A stretch of DNA of 64,000 bases from Chlorobium phaeovibrioides (lineage in GTDB: Bacteria; Bacteroidota; Chlorobiia; Chlorobiales; Chlorobiaceae), in NCBI RefSeq assembly GCF_003968655.1, contig NZ_RXYK01000012.1, forward strand, positions 1 to 64,000, written 5' to 3'. The position numbers and the translations under genes were made by a program. The notes under the pieces were generated by a model, which ran no database searches, was not told the DNA's origin, and worked only from the letters and a program-made list of their open reading frames with translations. Positions 1 through 8,243 of this stretch are shown in pieces (the first letter of the stretch is position 1; every line of letters begins with the position of its first letter).

Positions 1-1
1 G

Positions 2-318
2 CGGATACAGGTTGACAACGGCAGCGAGTTCATTTCAAAGGAACTGGATCGATGGGCATATGAGAACAAGGTCGTTCGGCGTTCTCTCGACCCGGCAAGC
101 CGACCGATAACCCGTATATTGAATCATTCAACGGGAAGTTTCGGGATGAATGCCTGTCGACCTATTGGTTCAATAGCCTTGACGATGTTCGAGGCAAAAT
201 CGAGGAGTGGCAAAACGATTACAACGGCTTCAGGCCCCATTATTCTTTGAGTGGTCTGACCCCGAATGAATTTCTTGCATTACAACAAAATAGGCCGGAA
301 GCTCTAGTTTCAAGGTGA
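2..318 (+). pseudogene. IS3-family transposase OrfB, 3' fragment with frameshift
   Basis: This is the C-terminal part of an IS3-type integrase-fold transposase running in from the left edge. Frame 2 gives the catalytic-Asp motif VDNGSEF and continues to about base 85. The rest of the protein, with the PGKPTDN and IESFNGKFRDE motifs (catalytic Glu) and the terminal HYSLSGLTPNEF motif, is in frame 1 and stops at 316-318. A one-base loss near 83-90 in the VVR-FSRPGK region explains the shift. The copy is therefore probably inactive unless the shift is a sequencing error. The motif spelling suggests a different IS3 subgroup from the copy at 2.6-3.6 kb. Confidence 0.85.
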
Positions 319-404
319 CCGATTAAGGGGATATACGCATCAAAAACTTAATTTCTCTCGGTAGCTGTCCTACGAATTGGGAGTACTTCAGTGGGACGGC
401 GTCT

Positions 405-2426
405 TTACAGTTCAGGATCTGAACCGTAATATGAGAAGACCTTGACTTCTTCGAAGTTCTTCTCCAGCCGAAAGAGCATCTGTTTGCCCGGAGCGCTCTT
501 GTTGCAGTTCCATAATATGGGCCGGCGCATGCCATTCCGCACTAGTGCCAGGTTTGCGTTCAGCGTATCGGCGTCTCCCCGATAGAGGTCGAAAATGGAC
601 CTTCTTCCGGTATTGAGATTAGTCAGGAGAATCTCCCCTATGATGAAGAGCGGTTGCCGGTGGTTGGTAATTGTCAGCCGGTCGGTCTTTTCGGCAAGGG
701 TGAATTTCATGCTGTGCTGCGTGCTTGATCGTACCGGAGGCACGTTATTGAGCGGACTGTTGTATAGCGGCCATGGTTTATCGCTGTTCCAATACCATGG
801 AAGCAGCGCGGGGGGATAGCTGCCCTCTTCAGGGATGGTTATTTCCAGCCCTTTCGACTGCCATATTGTGTTTGAAGTATTGCCTGCGGACACTACGAGT
901 CCGTCAGGATTGCCGATGCCGGTGTCGATCAGCTCCAGTTTGTAACGCCCCGGCGAAAGCGCCGTGGTTTTCAGTTCCAGTTTCCCGTGGAGCGGCCAGT
1001 AGGCCCTGAACTCCGGTTTCGTCGGTTTCCCGTATTTTCTCGTTTCACCGATGACCAGCCATTCTTCGGGATGCTTCGCTATTTCCTCTCCCGATGCATT
1101 GAAGCGGAACTGCAGGTCCCTGTGTCCTCCAGGAAGCCCGAGATAATATCCCCGGTATGTTTCAGGGGTATAGGTCGCCAGTGATTTCCCCTGCTGTTCG
1201 TGGAGCCAGCTGCCCAGAGCGTCGGCATCGGAGTATCGCGGGTTGTAGAACTTGAAGAGCCATCCGTGTGACGCTTTCTGGTGGGCTGCGTTATAGACGA
1301 AGAGCAGGGATAGGGTTAGAAGCGGCCATGCAAGGACCCACTCCCTTGTAGTCGATTGTTGCCGTATGTCCCTGAAGAACAGCGTTTCAAGCATTTTTGC
1401 GACGCCGTACGCAATGACCATCCATGTTACGATTTCAAGCGGATAGAAGAACCGGTAGCTCTGCTCGGTAAGAGGAGCCATGGTGAGCTGGCCTGCAAGC
1501 ACCGCGATGAATATGGATGCAAGCGGATATTTCCGCTCTCTTATAATGTAATAGATGCCGTATGCGAGCAGTGGCGTGTATAGCCCGTAGTAGTATTTTG
1601 CGAAGTCGTGTCTAATGACGGTCTTGAGCAGCTCTGAGCCTATGTGCCCAATCAGCGCCCTCCAGTCGTTTTCTGCCGTGATCATCCGGACCGCGTCCGG
1701 ACTCATTTTTGACTCGATGGTTTTTGAGAATGAGAACGGAAAGAGATGGAGCCCGTGCAGGTAGTCGGAGCCGACGGCTATGGCAATGAAGAGTATCCCG
1801 GCCCATAAGACGTATTTCAGCCGTCTGCCGTGTCTGAGAAAGAGTCCTTCATGTATGAGGAGTGCTCCGAGCAGAACCACGGCCAGATAGAGTCCTGTCG
1901 AATGGGTCAGCAGCATCATGGCCACTAGCGGAATGCTGAAAAGGATGCGATGTTTCGAGTAGAACAGTGCGGATGCGGAGAGAATGAAAAACAGTATCGC
2001 ATAGAAACTGGGAACCACCCAGAAGAATCCATGGTAGGAGCCCTTTCCTTCATAAAAAGCAAAGATGCCGAGCGCAACAGCAATGAAGAGCGGCGAGCGG
2101 TCGGTTTTTTTTAGGAAAAGGAGGAGGGCCAGCCCCATCAGGAAAAGACCGATATAGAAATTTGCATGGAACATGGCCGTCGCCGAAATGCCGAGCGCCC
2201 TGGCCAGGGTCCCATATGCAAGCGAGAATAGGATCTGGTCCCTGTCCGGGATCAATATGTACTCGGCGGGAGGGGCGATCCTGAACTCGATGTTCGAGAT
2301 GTAGGCGAGCGCGTCATCGATGCCGAGCGGGCCGGGATGGTTGTACATCATGAAGAAGACGCCGTACCACTGGACGATGAGGAAAAAGAGGGTCGCTACT
2401 ATGATGATGGTCTTCTGCTTGGTCAC
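405..2426 (-). CDS. Large polytopic membrane protein, GT-C-like, paralog of 8240-10219
   Basis: About 670 residues: a hydrophobic N-terminal part of roughly 400 residues with some ten membrane segments, then a soluble C-terminal domain of about 250 residues. The first membrane segment is followed by NHPGPLGIDD, an acidic first-loop motif of the kind seen in GT-C glycosyltransferases that use polyprenyl-phosphate sugars. The motif YHGFFWVVPSFYAI is shared with the paralog at 8.2-10.2 kb. I know no named family for it; a role in surface glycan transfer is inferred from topology and from the linked sugar genes. A GTG at 2426 aligns best with the paralog's start; a TTG at 2438 is also possible. 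No Shine-Dalgarno is visible. It lies between two IS3 remnants. Confidence 0.7.
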   Translation of the reverse strand: MTKQKTIIIVATLFFLIVQWYGVFFMMYNHPGPLGIDDALAYISNIEFRIAPPAEYILIPDRDQILFSLAYGTLARALGISATAMFHANFYIGLFLMGLALLLFLKKTDRSPLFIAVALGIFAFYEGKGSYHGFFWVVPSFYAILFFILSASALFYSKHRILFSIPLVAMMLLTHSTGLYLAVVLLGALLIHEGLFLRHGRRLKYVLWAGILFIAIAVGSDYLHGLHLFPFSFSKTIESKMSPDAVRMITAENDWRALIGHIGSELLKTVIRHDFAKYYYGLYTPLLAYGIYYIIRERKYPLASIFIAVLAGQLTMAPLTEQSYRFFYPLEIVTWMVIAYGVAKMLETLFFRDIRQQSTTREWVLAWPLLTLSLLFVYNAAHQKASHGWLFKFYNPRYSDADALGSWLHEQQGKSLATYTPETYRGYYLGLPGGHRDLQFRFNASGEEIAKHPEEWLVIGETRKYGKPTKPEFRAYWPLHGKLELKTTALSPGRYKLELIDTGIGNPDGLVVSAGNTSNTIWQSKGLEITIPEEGSYPPALLPWYWNSDKPWPLYNSPLNNVPPVRSSTQHSMKFTLAEKTDRLTITNHRQPLFIIGEILLTNLNTGRRSIFDLYRGDADTLNANLALVRNGMRRPILWNCNKSAPGKQMLFRLEKNFEEVKVFSYYGSDPEL

Positions 2427-2567
2427 TATACTGTTCAATATGTTAATAATTTAAAATCAAATTGTTTAGCAGCTGGAGTTCTGTTACTGCGATGGTTTCA
2501 AGCGAACAATGTAGTGGACCCCACCCAGTAGACAGAAAGGGCCGATTTTAAGCTGGTAACCAGCTGA

Positions 2568-2810
2568 TTATGCAGCGGAAAGGCGTTGCCCCCCTTTTTC
2601 AACCAACTCTTGTTTCGGCTCGTTCTTCAGCCGATACCTGTCAACGATGTGAGCCCCGCCGCCTTGGTCTGAGCGATACACCTCATCAGGAGTACTGTAG
2701 CCAAGAGACTGATGCGGACGAACTGTGTTGTAATCTACAAAATATTCCTTTAAGCCCTGCTGTAATTCTACCGCGTAACCATACCCTTGCGCCTACAGGT
2801 CCTCATGTTT
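2568..2810 (-). pseudogene. IS3 OrfB C-terminal remnant, out of frame
   Basis: On the minus strand this reads KHEDL, a stop codon, then AQGYGYAVELQQGLKEYF and YNTVRPHQSLGYSTPDEVY, the standard C-terminus of IS3 OrfB proteins. It begins within a few bases of where the preceding frame stops, but in another frame. Compared with intact family members about 80 residues, carrying the second Asp and the Glu of the DDE triad, are missing at the joint near 2811-2817. This is a deletion scar. Confidence 0.75.
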
Positions 2811-2814
2811 AACG

Positions 2815-3567
2815 CTACGCCAGCACCTTGCGAGAGTACCAGTCAATGATCGCCACCAGATACATGCACCCTTGAGGCAGTTGGCAGTAATTAATGTCAA
2901 CGGACCAGACTTGCTTGGGGCGGGTCACATAGATGCCCCGCAACAGGTACGGATAGATCTTGTGTTGCGGATGCGGCAAGCTGGTGTTGGGCCCGGAGGC
3001 AATACTGGCCAGCTCCAGCCTTCTCATGAGCCGCTGTACCCGCTTGCGATTGATTTTGTATCCGAGGTCGATAAGATACTTCTTGATCTTGCGGCTGCCA
3101 AAGAACGGATGCCGGGTGTATTCCTTGTCGATCAGGTCCAGAAGCGTCGCTTCCTCAGCGTTAAAGAACTGCGCGACCGGCGGGACATAGAATGACGAGC
3201 GATAGGTTCCAGCCAATGCGCACTGGCTTGCAATCGCCAAGGGCTCTTGTTCGCTGATCCAGGCTCTGTGCGTCTTCATCGGGAGAAGCCGGACTTTTTT
3301 TAACCAATCCAATTCCACCTTTAAACGGCCTATTTCAGAGTACAGTTTTTCTGGATCAGCCGCCGGGTCCACCGGCTTAGGGTCTCTCTTCATCTCGAAA
3401 AGGCTTGCCGCCTGCTTCTGCAGTTCTTTCTTCCACTTACAAACCTGAGCGGGGTGAACGCCGTATTCCTGAGCAATCTCATTCAGGGTTTTTACTCCGT
3501 GAATGGCCTCAAGGGGCACCTTGGCCTTGAAATCGTTGCTGAAGCTCTTGCGTGTTCTTTGGCTCAT
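2815..3567 (-). pseudogene. IS3-family transposase OrfAB, truncated
   Basis: Residues 1-95 are OrfA: a helix-turn-helix of the FKAKVPLEAI / YGVHPAQVCKWKKEL type followed by a leucine-rich coiled coil. OrfB follows in the same frame after a run of seven A residues, the usual place for the programmed -1 frameshift in this family. OrfB then shows the HTH_21-like segment, the first catalytic Asp context (WSVDINY) and ends abruptly after DWYSRKVLA. A full OrfB would go on for about 150 more residues. The single-frame fusion may reflect a change in the A run or an unusual native arrangement. Confidence 0.8.
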
Positions 3568-3575
3568 TTACTTGC

Positions 3576-3745
3576 TCACTCTTTTGAGTGACCCCCTCCC
3601 CGCTCCTCCTGGAACACCGCCGGGACGCCCTCGTTCCGGCGCACCATCCCCGTATGGCCCGTCCTGCCGGCCAGCGGGTCGGCCTCGTCGATGTAGAACA
3701 ATGTCGCCGTCACCTTCGGGAGCGCCCCCGAGAACCCTGTCGCCT
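3576..3745 (-). pseudogene. Possible 3' fragment of an unrecognised gene
   Basis: One minus-strand frame reads as plausible protein: a segment with TLFYIDEADPLAGRTGHTG and then VRRNEGVPAVFQEE, ending at a stop just beside the insertion-sequence start codon. Upstream the frame becomes low-complexity (Pro/Leu) with no start codon. It looks like the tail of a gene cut by insertion or deletion. The DPLAGRTGHT pattern vaguely recalls SLOG/Rossmann nucleotide-binding proteins, but I cannot assign it. Other frames are also open because of the high GC, so this is weak. Confidence 0.2.
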
Positions 3746-3941
3746 TTATGGCTGGGGGAAGAGGAAGGAGCAGTTTCGGGAGCGGCAGATCGGGAAGGGG
3801 TTTGATGGGAGTGACGCCCGTGCGATAATGTTTTTTTTTCGTGGCGCATTGATATATTCTTGAATCTTGGCTGGAGCTTTATGTCGTAAGGGCTCCTGTT
3901 CCCTGAATCAACTGTATCAACTTATAAGACCGGAGTCTACC
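3579..3941. other. Intergenic stretch beside the IS remnant, no intact gene
   Basis: About 360 bases between the transposase start and the SEC-C gene. It has higher GC than its surroundings in its first half, a run of nine T at about 3831-3839, and the low-confidence gene fragment described separately. Overlapping open frames on both strands do not resemble any protein I know. I see no terminator or clear promoter. Confidence 0.4.
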
Positions 3942-5174
3942 TTGCTTGTTTATGAACTTCGCGTATCGCTTTTGCATGCCGAGCCTCCCGTCTGGCGGCG
4001 GGTTCGGATGCCTGCCGAGGCCCAGCTTCCGCTTGTGCATACATCACTCCAGCTGGTAATGGGTTGGGAGAACCGGCACCTGCACGAGTTTGTAGGGGCA
4101 AACCGTTTACACTACGGTGAGGCAGAGGAGGGGGCGTTGGACGCCGGTGTGCTCGATGAGCGTCACCATACGCTCCAGTCGCTGTTTGCGGAGCCGGGTG
4201 AGCGGTGCCTCTATGTGTACGATTACGGGGACGACTGGGTGCATGAGATCATTCTTGAGTCGGTCGGTGAGCTTCTGCCGGAAGAGTTCCCTCTGTGTTG
4301 CCTTGATGGCTCTGGTGCCTGCCCGCCAGAGGATTGCGGGGGAGTCGGGGGATACGCTGCGCTTCTTGAGAGCCTCGGCGATGGGTTCAATGCCAGGGCT
4401 TTTGATTGTGCCTCTTTCAACGATGAGGTAGGACGCTTGTTTCCGCGTGACGATGAGATGCATTCACCTGAATCAGTGAGTGAGGGGATTGCCTTGTTCC
4501 TGGGGCTTCGTGATTTGCTCGAGACAGGAGCGACAACTGAGGGTGCGATGTCGGTCATGATGCTTGATGGTTTTTTTTCAGCTCTGGCAATCCATCCCGA
4601 AGCCATCCTGCCTGACCGATGGCTGCCGTGGGTATGGGATGTCACCGGGAGCGGCCGGGAGCCTGGCTTTGCCTCTAAAGGGGAAGTGGAGAAGGCAATG
4701 GGGCTGCTCTTCACCTATTACAACATCGTGGTTGGCAAGCTTGGCGATGAAGCTGCAGGGTACACGCCGCTATTCGATGAGCTGGGCATTAAGGCGGCTG
4801 AAGATAGGCCGCTGGCGGTCAGGGACTGGGCTCAGGGGTTCATTTGCGGAGCAATGATCGACAAGGGCGTGTGGGATCGGACCTTTAAGGATGAGCAGGG
4901 CAAGATGCTTCTCGCTCCGTTTGCAATGATGGCCGGTATGTTCGATGAGGCGCAGGATTCCCGGGAGCTGCAGGTTGAAGAGATGAAGGAAAAAGTGCAG
5001 GACGAACTGGGCTTCAATGTGCTTGACCTTCGGGAGTTCTGGGTGCCCTGGCGCCGTGAGTACCTTTCGCAGCACGGTGGCGGTGGGATGATCCGTTCAG
5101 AGGCCCGTGTGGGTCGCAACGACCGGTGCCCCTGCGGCAGCGGAAAAAAGTACAAGCAGTGCTGCGGAAGGTAG
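3942..5174 (+). CDS. PRiA4_ORF3 / UPF0149 / SEC-C multidomain protein
   Basis: The first ~170 residues match the plasmid pRiA4b ORF-3-like domain (LRVSLLHAEPPVWRRV start, YDYGDDWVHEI core). The middle, about residues 180-350, is alpha-helical and looks like UPF0149/YecA. The C-terminus carries a SEC-C zinc motif, NDRCPCGSGKKYKQCCG, as in SecA tails. The TTG at 3942 is preceded by GGAG six bases upstream and starts right at the domain; an in-frame TTG at 3867 would add a 25-residue tail of no domain content. Function is not established for this architecture; the SEC-C motif suggests ribosome, SecA or nucleic-acid contact. It stands alone between an IS scar and lipid A genes, which suggests acquisition. 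Confidence 0.85.
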   Translation: MLVYELRVSLLHAEPPVWRRVRMPAEAQLPLVHTSLQLVMGWENRHLHEFVGANRLHYGEAEEGALDAGVLDERHHTLQSLFAEPGERCLYVYDYGDDWVHEIILESVGELLPEEFPLCCLDGSGACPPEDCGGVGGYAALLESLGDGFNARAFDCASFNDEVGRLFPRDDEMHSPESVSEGIALFLGLRDLLETGATTEGAMSVMMLDGFFSALAIHPEAILPDRWLPWVWDVTGSGREPGFASKGEVEKAMGLLFTYYNIVVGKLGDEAAGYTPLFDELGIKAAEDRPLAVRDWAQGFICGAMIDKGVWDRTFKDEQGKMLLAPFAMMAGMFDEAQDSRELQVEEMKEKVQDELGFNVLDLREFWVPWRREYLSQHGGGGMIRSEARVGRNDRCPCGSGKKYKQCCGR

Positions 5175-5246
5175 GGCTCTTGTTTTAGCTGGGGGTTTAA
5201 TGTATGTTTTGCTGAAAAACTTCCATTACTGACCAACCTCTCCTGC

Positions 5247-6158
5247 ATGACATTGAAAAAGTTCCGGCAGCTATTGGGCTATCAGGCGTTCATGCTGCTT
5301 GGTATGCTGGTGAGGAGCCTTAAGCGAACCCACTCTGTGGCGTTGGCTCATTTCATCGGTGATGTCATATTCCATGTTCTGAGGATCCGCCGCTCTCTTG
5401 TTGAGGAGAACATCTCCATAGTCTTTCCCGATAAATCCCCCAAAGAGGTGCGCTGCCTGGCAGGCCAAGTGTATCGAAATCAGGCGGAAAACATCATCGA
5501 GGTGCTCCGCCTTCCCCTTGTGCAGACACGAGAGGACGCCGAGGCCCTGATTGAGATTGAACCGGGGGATTTTCTTTTGAGAACGCGCGATAAGGGCAAG
5601 GGTGCGGTGATGGTTTCGGCGCATTTCGGCAACTGGGAGTTGCTCGGCCTGTGTACCGGCATGCTCATTGCTCCTTTGACAATTGTTGTCAAGCGTCTGC
5701 GCAACAGGGCAATTGACAGGAAAATCAACCAGTGGCGCAGCCTTAGGGGAAACAAGATGGTGTATGCCTCCAAAGCCCCGAGAGTGGCTCTCAGCACTTT
5801 GCGTCAAGGGGGGCTCCTCACCCTTCTGGCGGACCAGTCCGATCCTGATGAAGGGTTCTTTACACCCTTCCTTGGCAGGACCACCTCTGTTTTTCTCGGA
5901 CCCGCTTTTCTTGCACTGAAAACAGGCGTTCCTCTGTTCGCCGGCATGTGCCGCCGCATAGGGGGCGGGCGGTACAAGGTTGAGATGCAGGAAGTCCCCA
6001 CGGATGACCTCACCGGCTCCAAGGATGACATTGAAGAGCTCGCCCGTCGCTATACCAGGGTGCTCGAAAGCTATATCTATAGGTATCCGGAGGAGTGGTT
6101 CTGGTTGCATGATCGATGGAAACGCACGGGACCGGGTGGAGAGGCTCAGGGGACTTGA
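5247..6158 (+). CDS. Lipid A biosynthesis acyltransferase (HtrB/LpxL family)
   Basis: A 303-residue protein with the family's catalytic HFGNWE motif (His126, Glu131 in an H-x4-E arrangement) and the later ADQSDPDEG and substrate-pocket motifs. An N-terminal hydrophobic helix would anchor it to the inner membrane. The family transfers a secondary fatty acyl chain from acyl-ACP to lipid A precursors. The length is typical (about 300-310). It is followed by an MsbA-like flippase gene 147-156 bases downstream, consistent with lipid A finishing and export. Which acyl position it modifies cannot be read from sequence. Confidence 0.9.
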   Translation: MTLKKFRQLLGYQAFMLLGMLVRSLKRTHSVALAHFIGDVIFHVLRIRRSLVEENISIVFPDKSPKEVRCLAGQVYRNQAENIIEVLRLPLVQTREDAEALIEIEPGDFLLRTRDKGKGAVMVSAHFGNWELLGLCTGMLIAPLTIVVKRLRNRAIDRKINQWRSLRGNKMVYASKAPRVALSTLRQGGLLTLLADQSDPDEGFFTPFLGRTTSVFLGPAFLALKTGVPLFAGMCRRIGGGRYKVEMQEVPTDDLTGSKDDIEELARRYTRVLESYIYRYPEEWFWLHDRWKRTGPGGEAQGT

Positions 6159-6314
6159 GCCCTCATCAAGGCAATGAGTAGTATTACTCCATGGCTCCAT
6201 GGCTGCAGTCGTCGCCAATGGGGTCTTTTGCGTTATGGTTGGTTATTAGGCGGTGAACGCTTACTTTATTCCTTTGGTTTCGTTCCATGTTTGCTTAAGG
6301 GTTGATTGCCTCCT

Positions 6315-8243
6315 ATGAAGTTGATTTTACGGGTATTGAGCTATCTTGCCCCGTCTAAGGGAAAGATAGTCCTTGTTGTGTTTGTCAGTCTCTTGACCTC
6401 GCTTTTCAGTGTGGTCTCTATTTATTCCGTCCTGCCCCTCCTCAACGCCATCTTTACGGCAGACAAGACAGTCAGCGCTCCAGTGACGCCCGGGCCGGCA
6501 TCACCGGACAGTGTAGCGGCCGTCTCCCCCAAAGGGCTTTCGCTCAGCCGTGAGTCGCTTGCATCAAAAAACAGCCTGATCGATACGAAGGCGCTGCAGG
6601 AGCAGGTGACCGAAAAGTTCCAGCAACTCTTTCAGGCGGAGACAAAGCGGCAGATGCTCCTGAACATCTGCTTGTTCCTTATTGCGGCCTTCGCCCTGAA
6701 GAATACCTTTCTCTATATCAACAAGCAGTTGATATACCGTATACAGACCAAGGCGACAAAGACACTTCGTGATAATGTATTCCATACCATCATAGAGATG
6801 CATCTGGACTATTTCAACCACCAGCGTGTCGGTGGGTTGATGAACCATGTTTACCACGATGTTGGCGTTGTGCAGGGCTCAATCAGTTCCACCTTCATCA
6901 ATTTTATACAGAACCCGTTCACCATATTCGTCTATATTGGCATTCTGTTTGTCTTGAGCTGGAAACTGACGCTTTTTGCCTTTGCAGTATCGCTCATAAT
7001 CTTTTTCCTCATTCAGGTGATCGGCAAGCGGGTCAAGGCGCTTTCACGCCTCATCCGTGAAAAAATGGGCGATATGAACTCTGTCCTGCAGGAGAAGTTC
7101 AACGGCATCAAGGTGATCAAGTCGACCGGGTTTGAAAATGTGGAGGTTGAACGGTTCAAGAGCTTTACCAACGAATTCCGCCGTCTTGATCTCAAGGTGT
7201 ACCGACTGAAGAACATCATCTCCCCGCTCAATGAGACCCTACTTGTCAGTGCGGTTGCTATGGTACTCTGGTTTGGCGGTCTGCAGGTGTTTGAGGGCAG
7301 CATGACGGCCAACGAGCTGATTGTGTTTGCCTTCAGTCTCTATTCAGCTATGGGGCCATTGAAGATGCTTGGCGAAGCCAACACAAACATCCAGAGCGGC
7401 ATGGTGTCCGCTGAGCGCTTGTTCGAGCTGATTGATGCCGAGCCGCTTGTCGTGAACGGAACCAAGCCGATTTCAGGTTTTTCCGATGTGATTCGTTTTG
7501 AGGATGTCTCTTTTGCCTACAGGCAGGAAGAGGGGAGTGCACGGGTGCTCGACCGGGTGTCGTTTGAGATACGGAAGGGTGAGATGGTCGCGCTTGTTGG
7601 CCAGTCGGGGTCAGGTAAGTCGACGGCTGTCGATCTTTTACTTCGGTTTTACGATGTGGACAAGGGGCGCATTACGATTGACGGTGTCGATATCAGGGAG
7701 TTTGATTACAAACAGCTGCGCAGCATGATTGGGGTGGTGAGCCAGGAGGTCATCCTCTTTAACGACACCATCGAACAGAATATTGCCTACGGGGTGCAGA
7801 ACGGTGTGATGCATGAGCGGGTGGTAGCAGCGGCAAAGCTTGCAAACGCAAGCGGGTTCATTGAGGAGAAGCCCGAAGCATACGAAACGGTTGTGGGGGA
7901 CAGGGGTATCCAGCTCTCAGGTGGTCAGCGCCAGCGGCTTGCCATTGCGCGTGCCATGGTGCGCAACCCGGATCTCTTGATTTTCGATGAGGCAACCAGT
8001 GCGCTTGACAATGAGTCGGAGAAAGTGGTGCAGGACGCCATAGATAACGCGCTTTCCGACAGGACGGCGCTGGTTGTGGCCCACAGGCTTTCAACCGTAA
8101 AGAACGCCGACAGAATCATTGTAATGGACCGGGGCCATGTGGCGGAGTCCGGAACGCACGCTGAGCTGATGGCCAAAGACGGTCTGTACCGGATGTATCA
8201 TGACATACAGTTTACATCGAAGGACGAAGATTCTCTGATTTAA
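6315..8243 (+). CDS. msbA: ABC transporter, MsbA-like lipid A flippase
   Basis: A half-transporter with six membrane segments and a C-terminal ATPase: Walker A GQSGSGKST, signature LSGGQRQR, Walker B and D-loop DEATSALD, and a switch His in the AHRLST motif. About 640 residues is longer than E. coli MsbA (582). The extra length is a Pro/Ser-rich periplasmic insertion at roughly residues 48-115 between membrane segments 1 and 2. Placement after an LpxL-type gene supports lipid A-core export. The ATG at 6315 is the more natural start; a TTG at 6306 has an AAGGG four bases upstream. The stop overlaps the stop of the convergent gene in a TTAA. Confidence 0.85.
   Translation: MKLILRVLSYLAPSKGKIVLVVFVSLLTSLFSVVSIYSVLPLLNAIFTADKTVSAPVTPGPASPDSVAAVSPKGLSLSRESLASKNSLIDTKALQEQVTEKFQQLFQAETKRQMLLNICLFLIAAFALKNTFLYINKQLIYRIQTKATKTLRDNVFHTIIEMHLDYFNHQRVGGLMNHVYHDVGVVQGSISSTFINFIQNPFTIFVYIGILFVLSWKLTLFAFAVSLIIFFLIQVIGKRVKALSRLIREKMGDMNSVLQEKFNGIKVIKSTGFENVEVERFKSFTNEFRRLDLKVYRLKNIISPLNETLLVSAVAMVLWFGGLQVFEGSMTANELIVFAFSLYSAMGPLKMLGEANTNIQSGMVSAERLFELIDAEPLVVNGTKPISGFSDVIRFEDVSFAYRQEEGSARVLDRVSFEIRKGEMVALVGQSGSGKSTAVDLLLRFYDVDKGRITIDGVDIREFDYKQLRSMIGVVSQEVILFNDTIEQNIAYGVQNGVMHERVVAAAKLANASGFIEEKPEAYETVVGDRGIQLSGGQRQRLAIARAMVRNPDLLIFDEATSALDNESEKVVQDAIDNALSDRTALVVAHRLSTVKNADRIIVMDRGHVAESGTHAELMAKDGLYRMYHDIQFTSKDEDSLI

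Larger units (their letters stand above)
2568..3567 (-). mobile_element. Defective IS3-family insertion sequence remnant
   Basis: Contains an OrfA-OrfB reading frame (2815-3567) and, directly abutting, the displaced 3' end of OrfB (2568-2810). The segment coding for the second catalytic Asp and the Glu is missing, so the element cannot make an active transposase. I could not define convincing terminal inverted repeats or a target duplication. Confidence 0.8.

Noticed and set aside
2513-3590. Possible terminal inverted repeats around the IS remnant
   Set aside because: GTGGACCCCACCC near 2515 and GTGACCCCCTCC near 3589 are similar but in the same direction, so they are not inverted ends.
6180-6200. 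GAGTAGTATTACTC palindrome and CTCCATGG doublet before the MsbA-like gene
   Set aside because: Short, no T run and no promoter-like spacing; expected by chance.
5271-6218. 315-residue minus-strand open frame
   Set aside because: Antisense to the lipid A acyltransferase, whose motifs and codon use are clear; composition is typical of a shadow.
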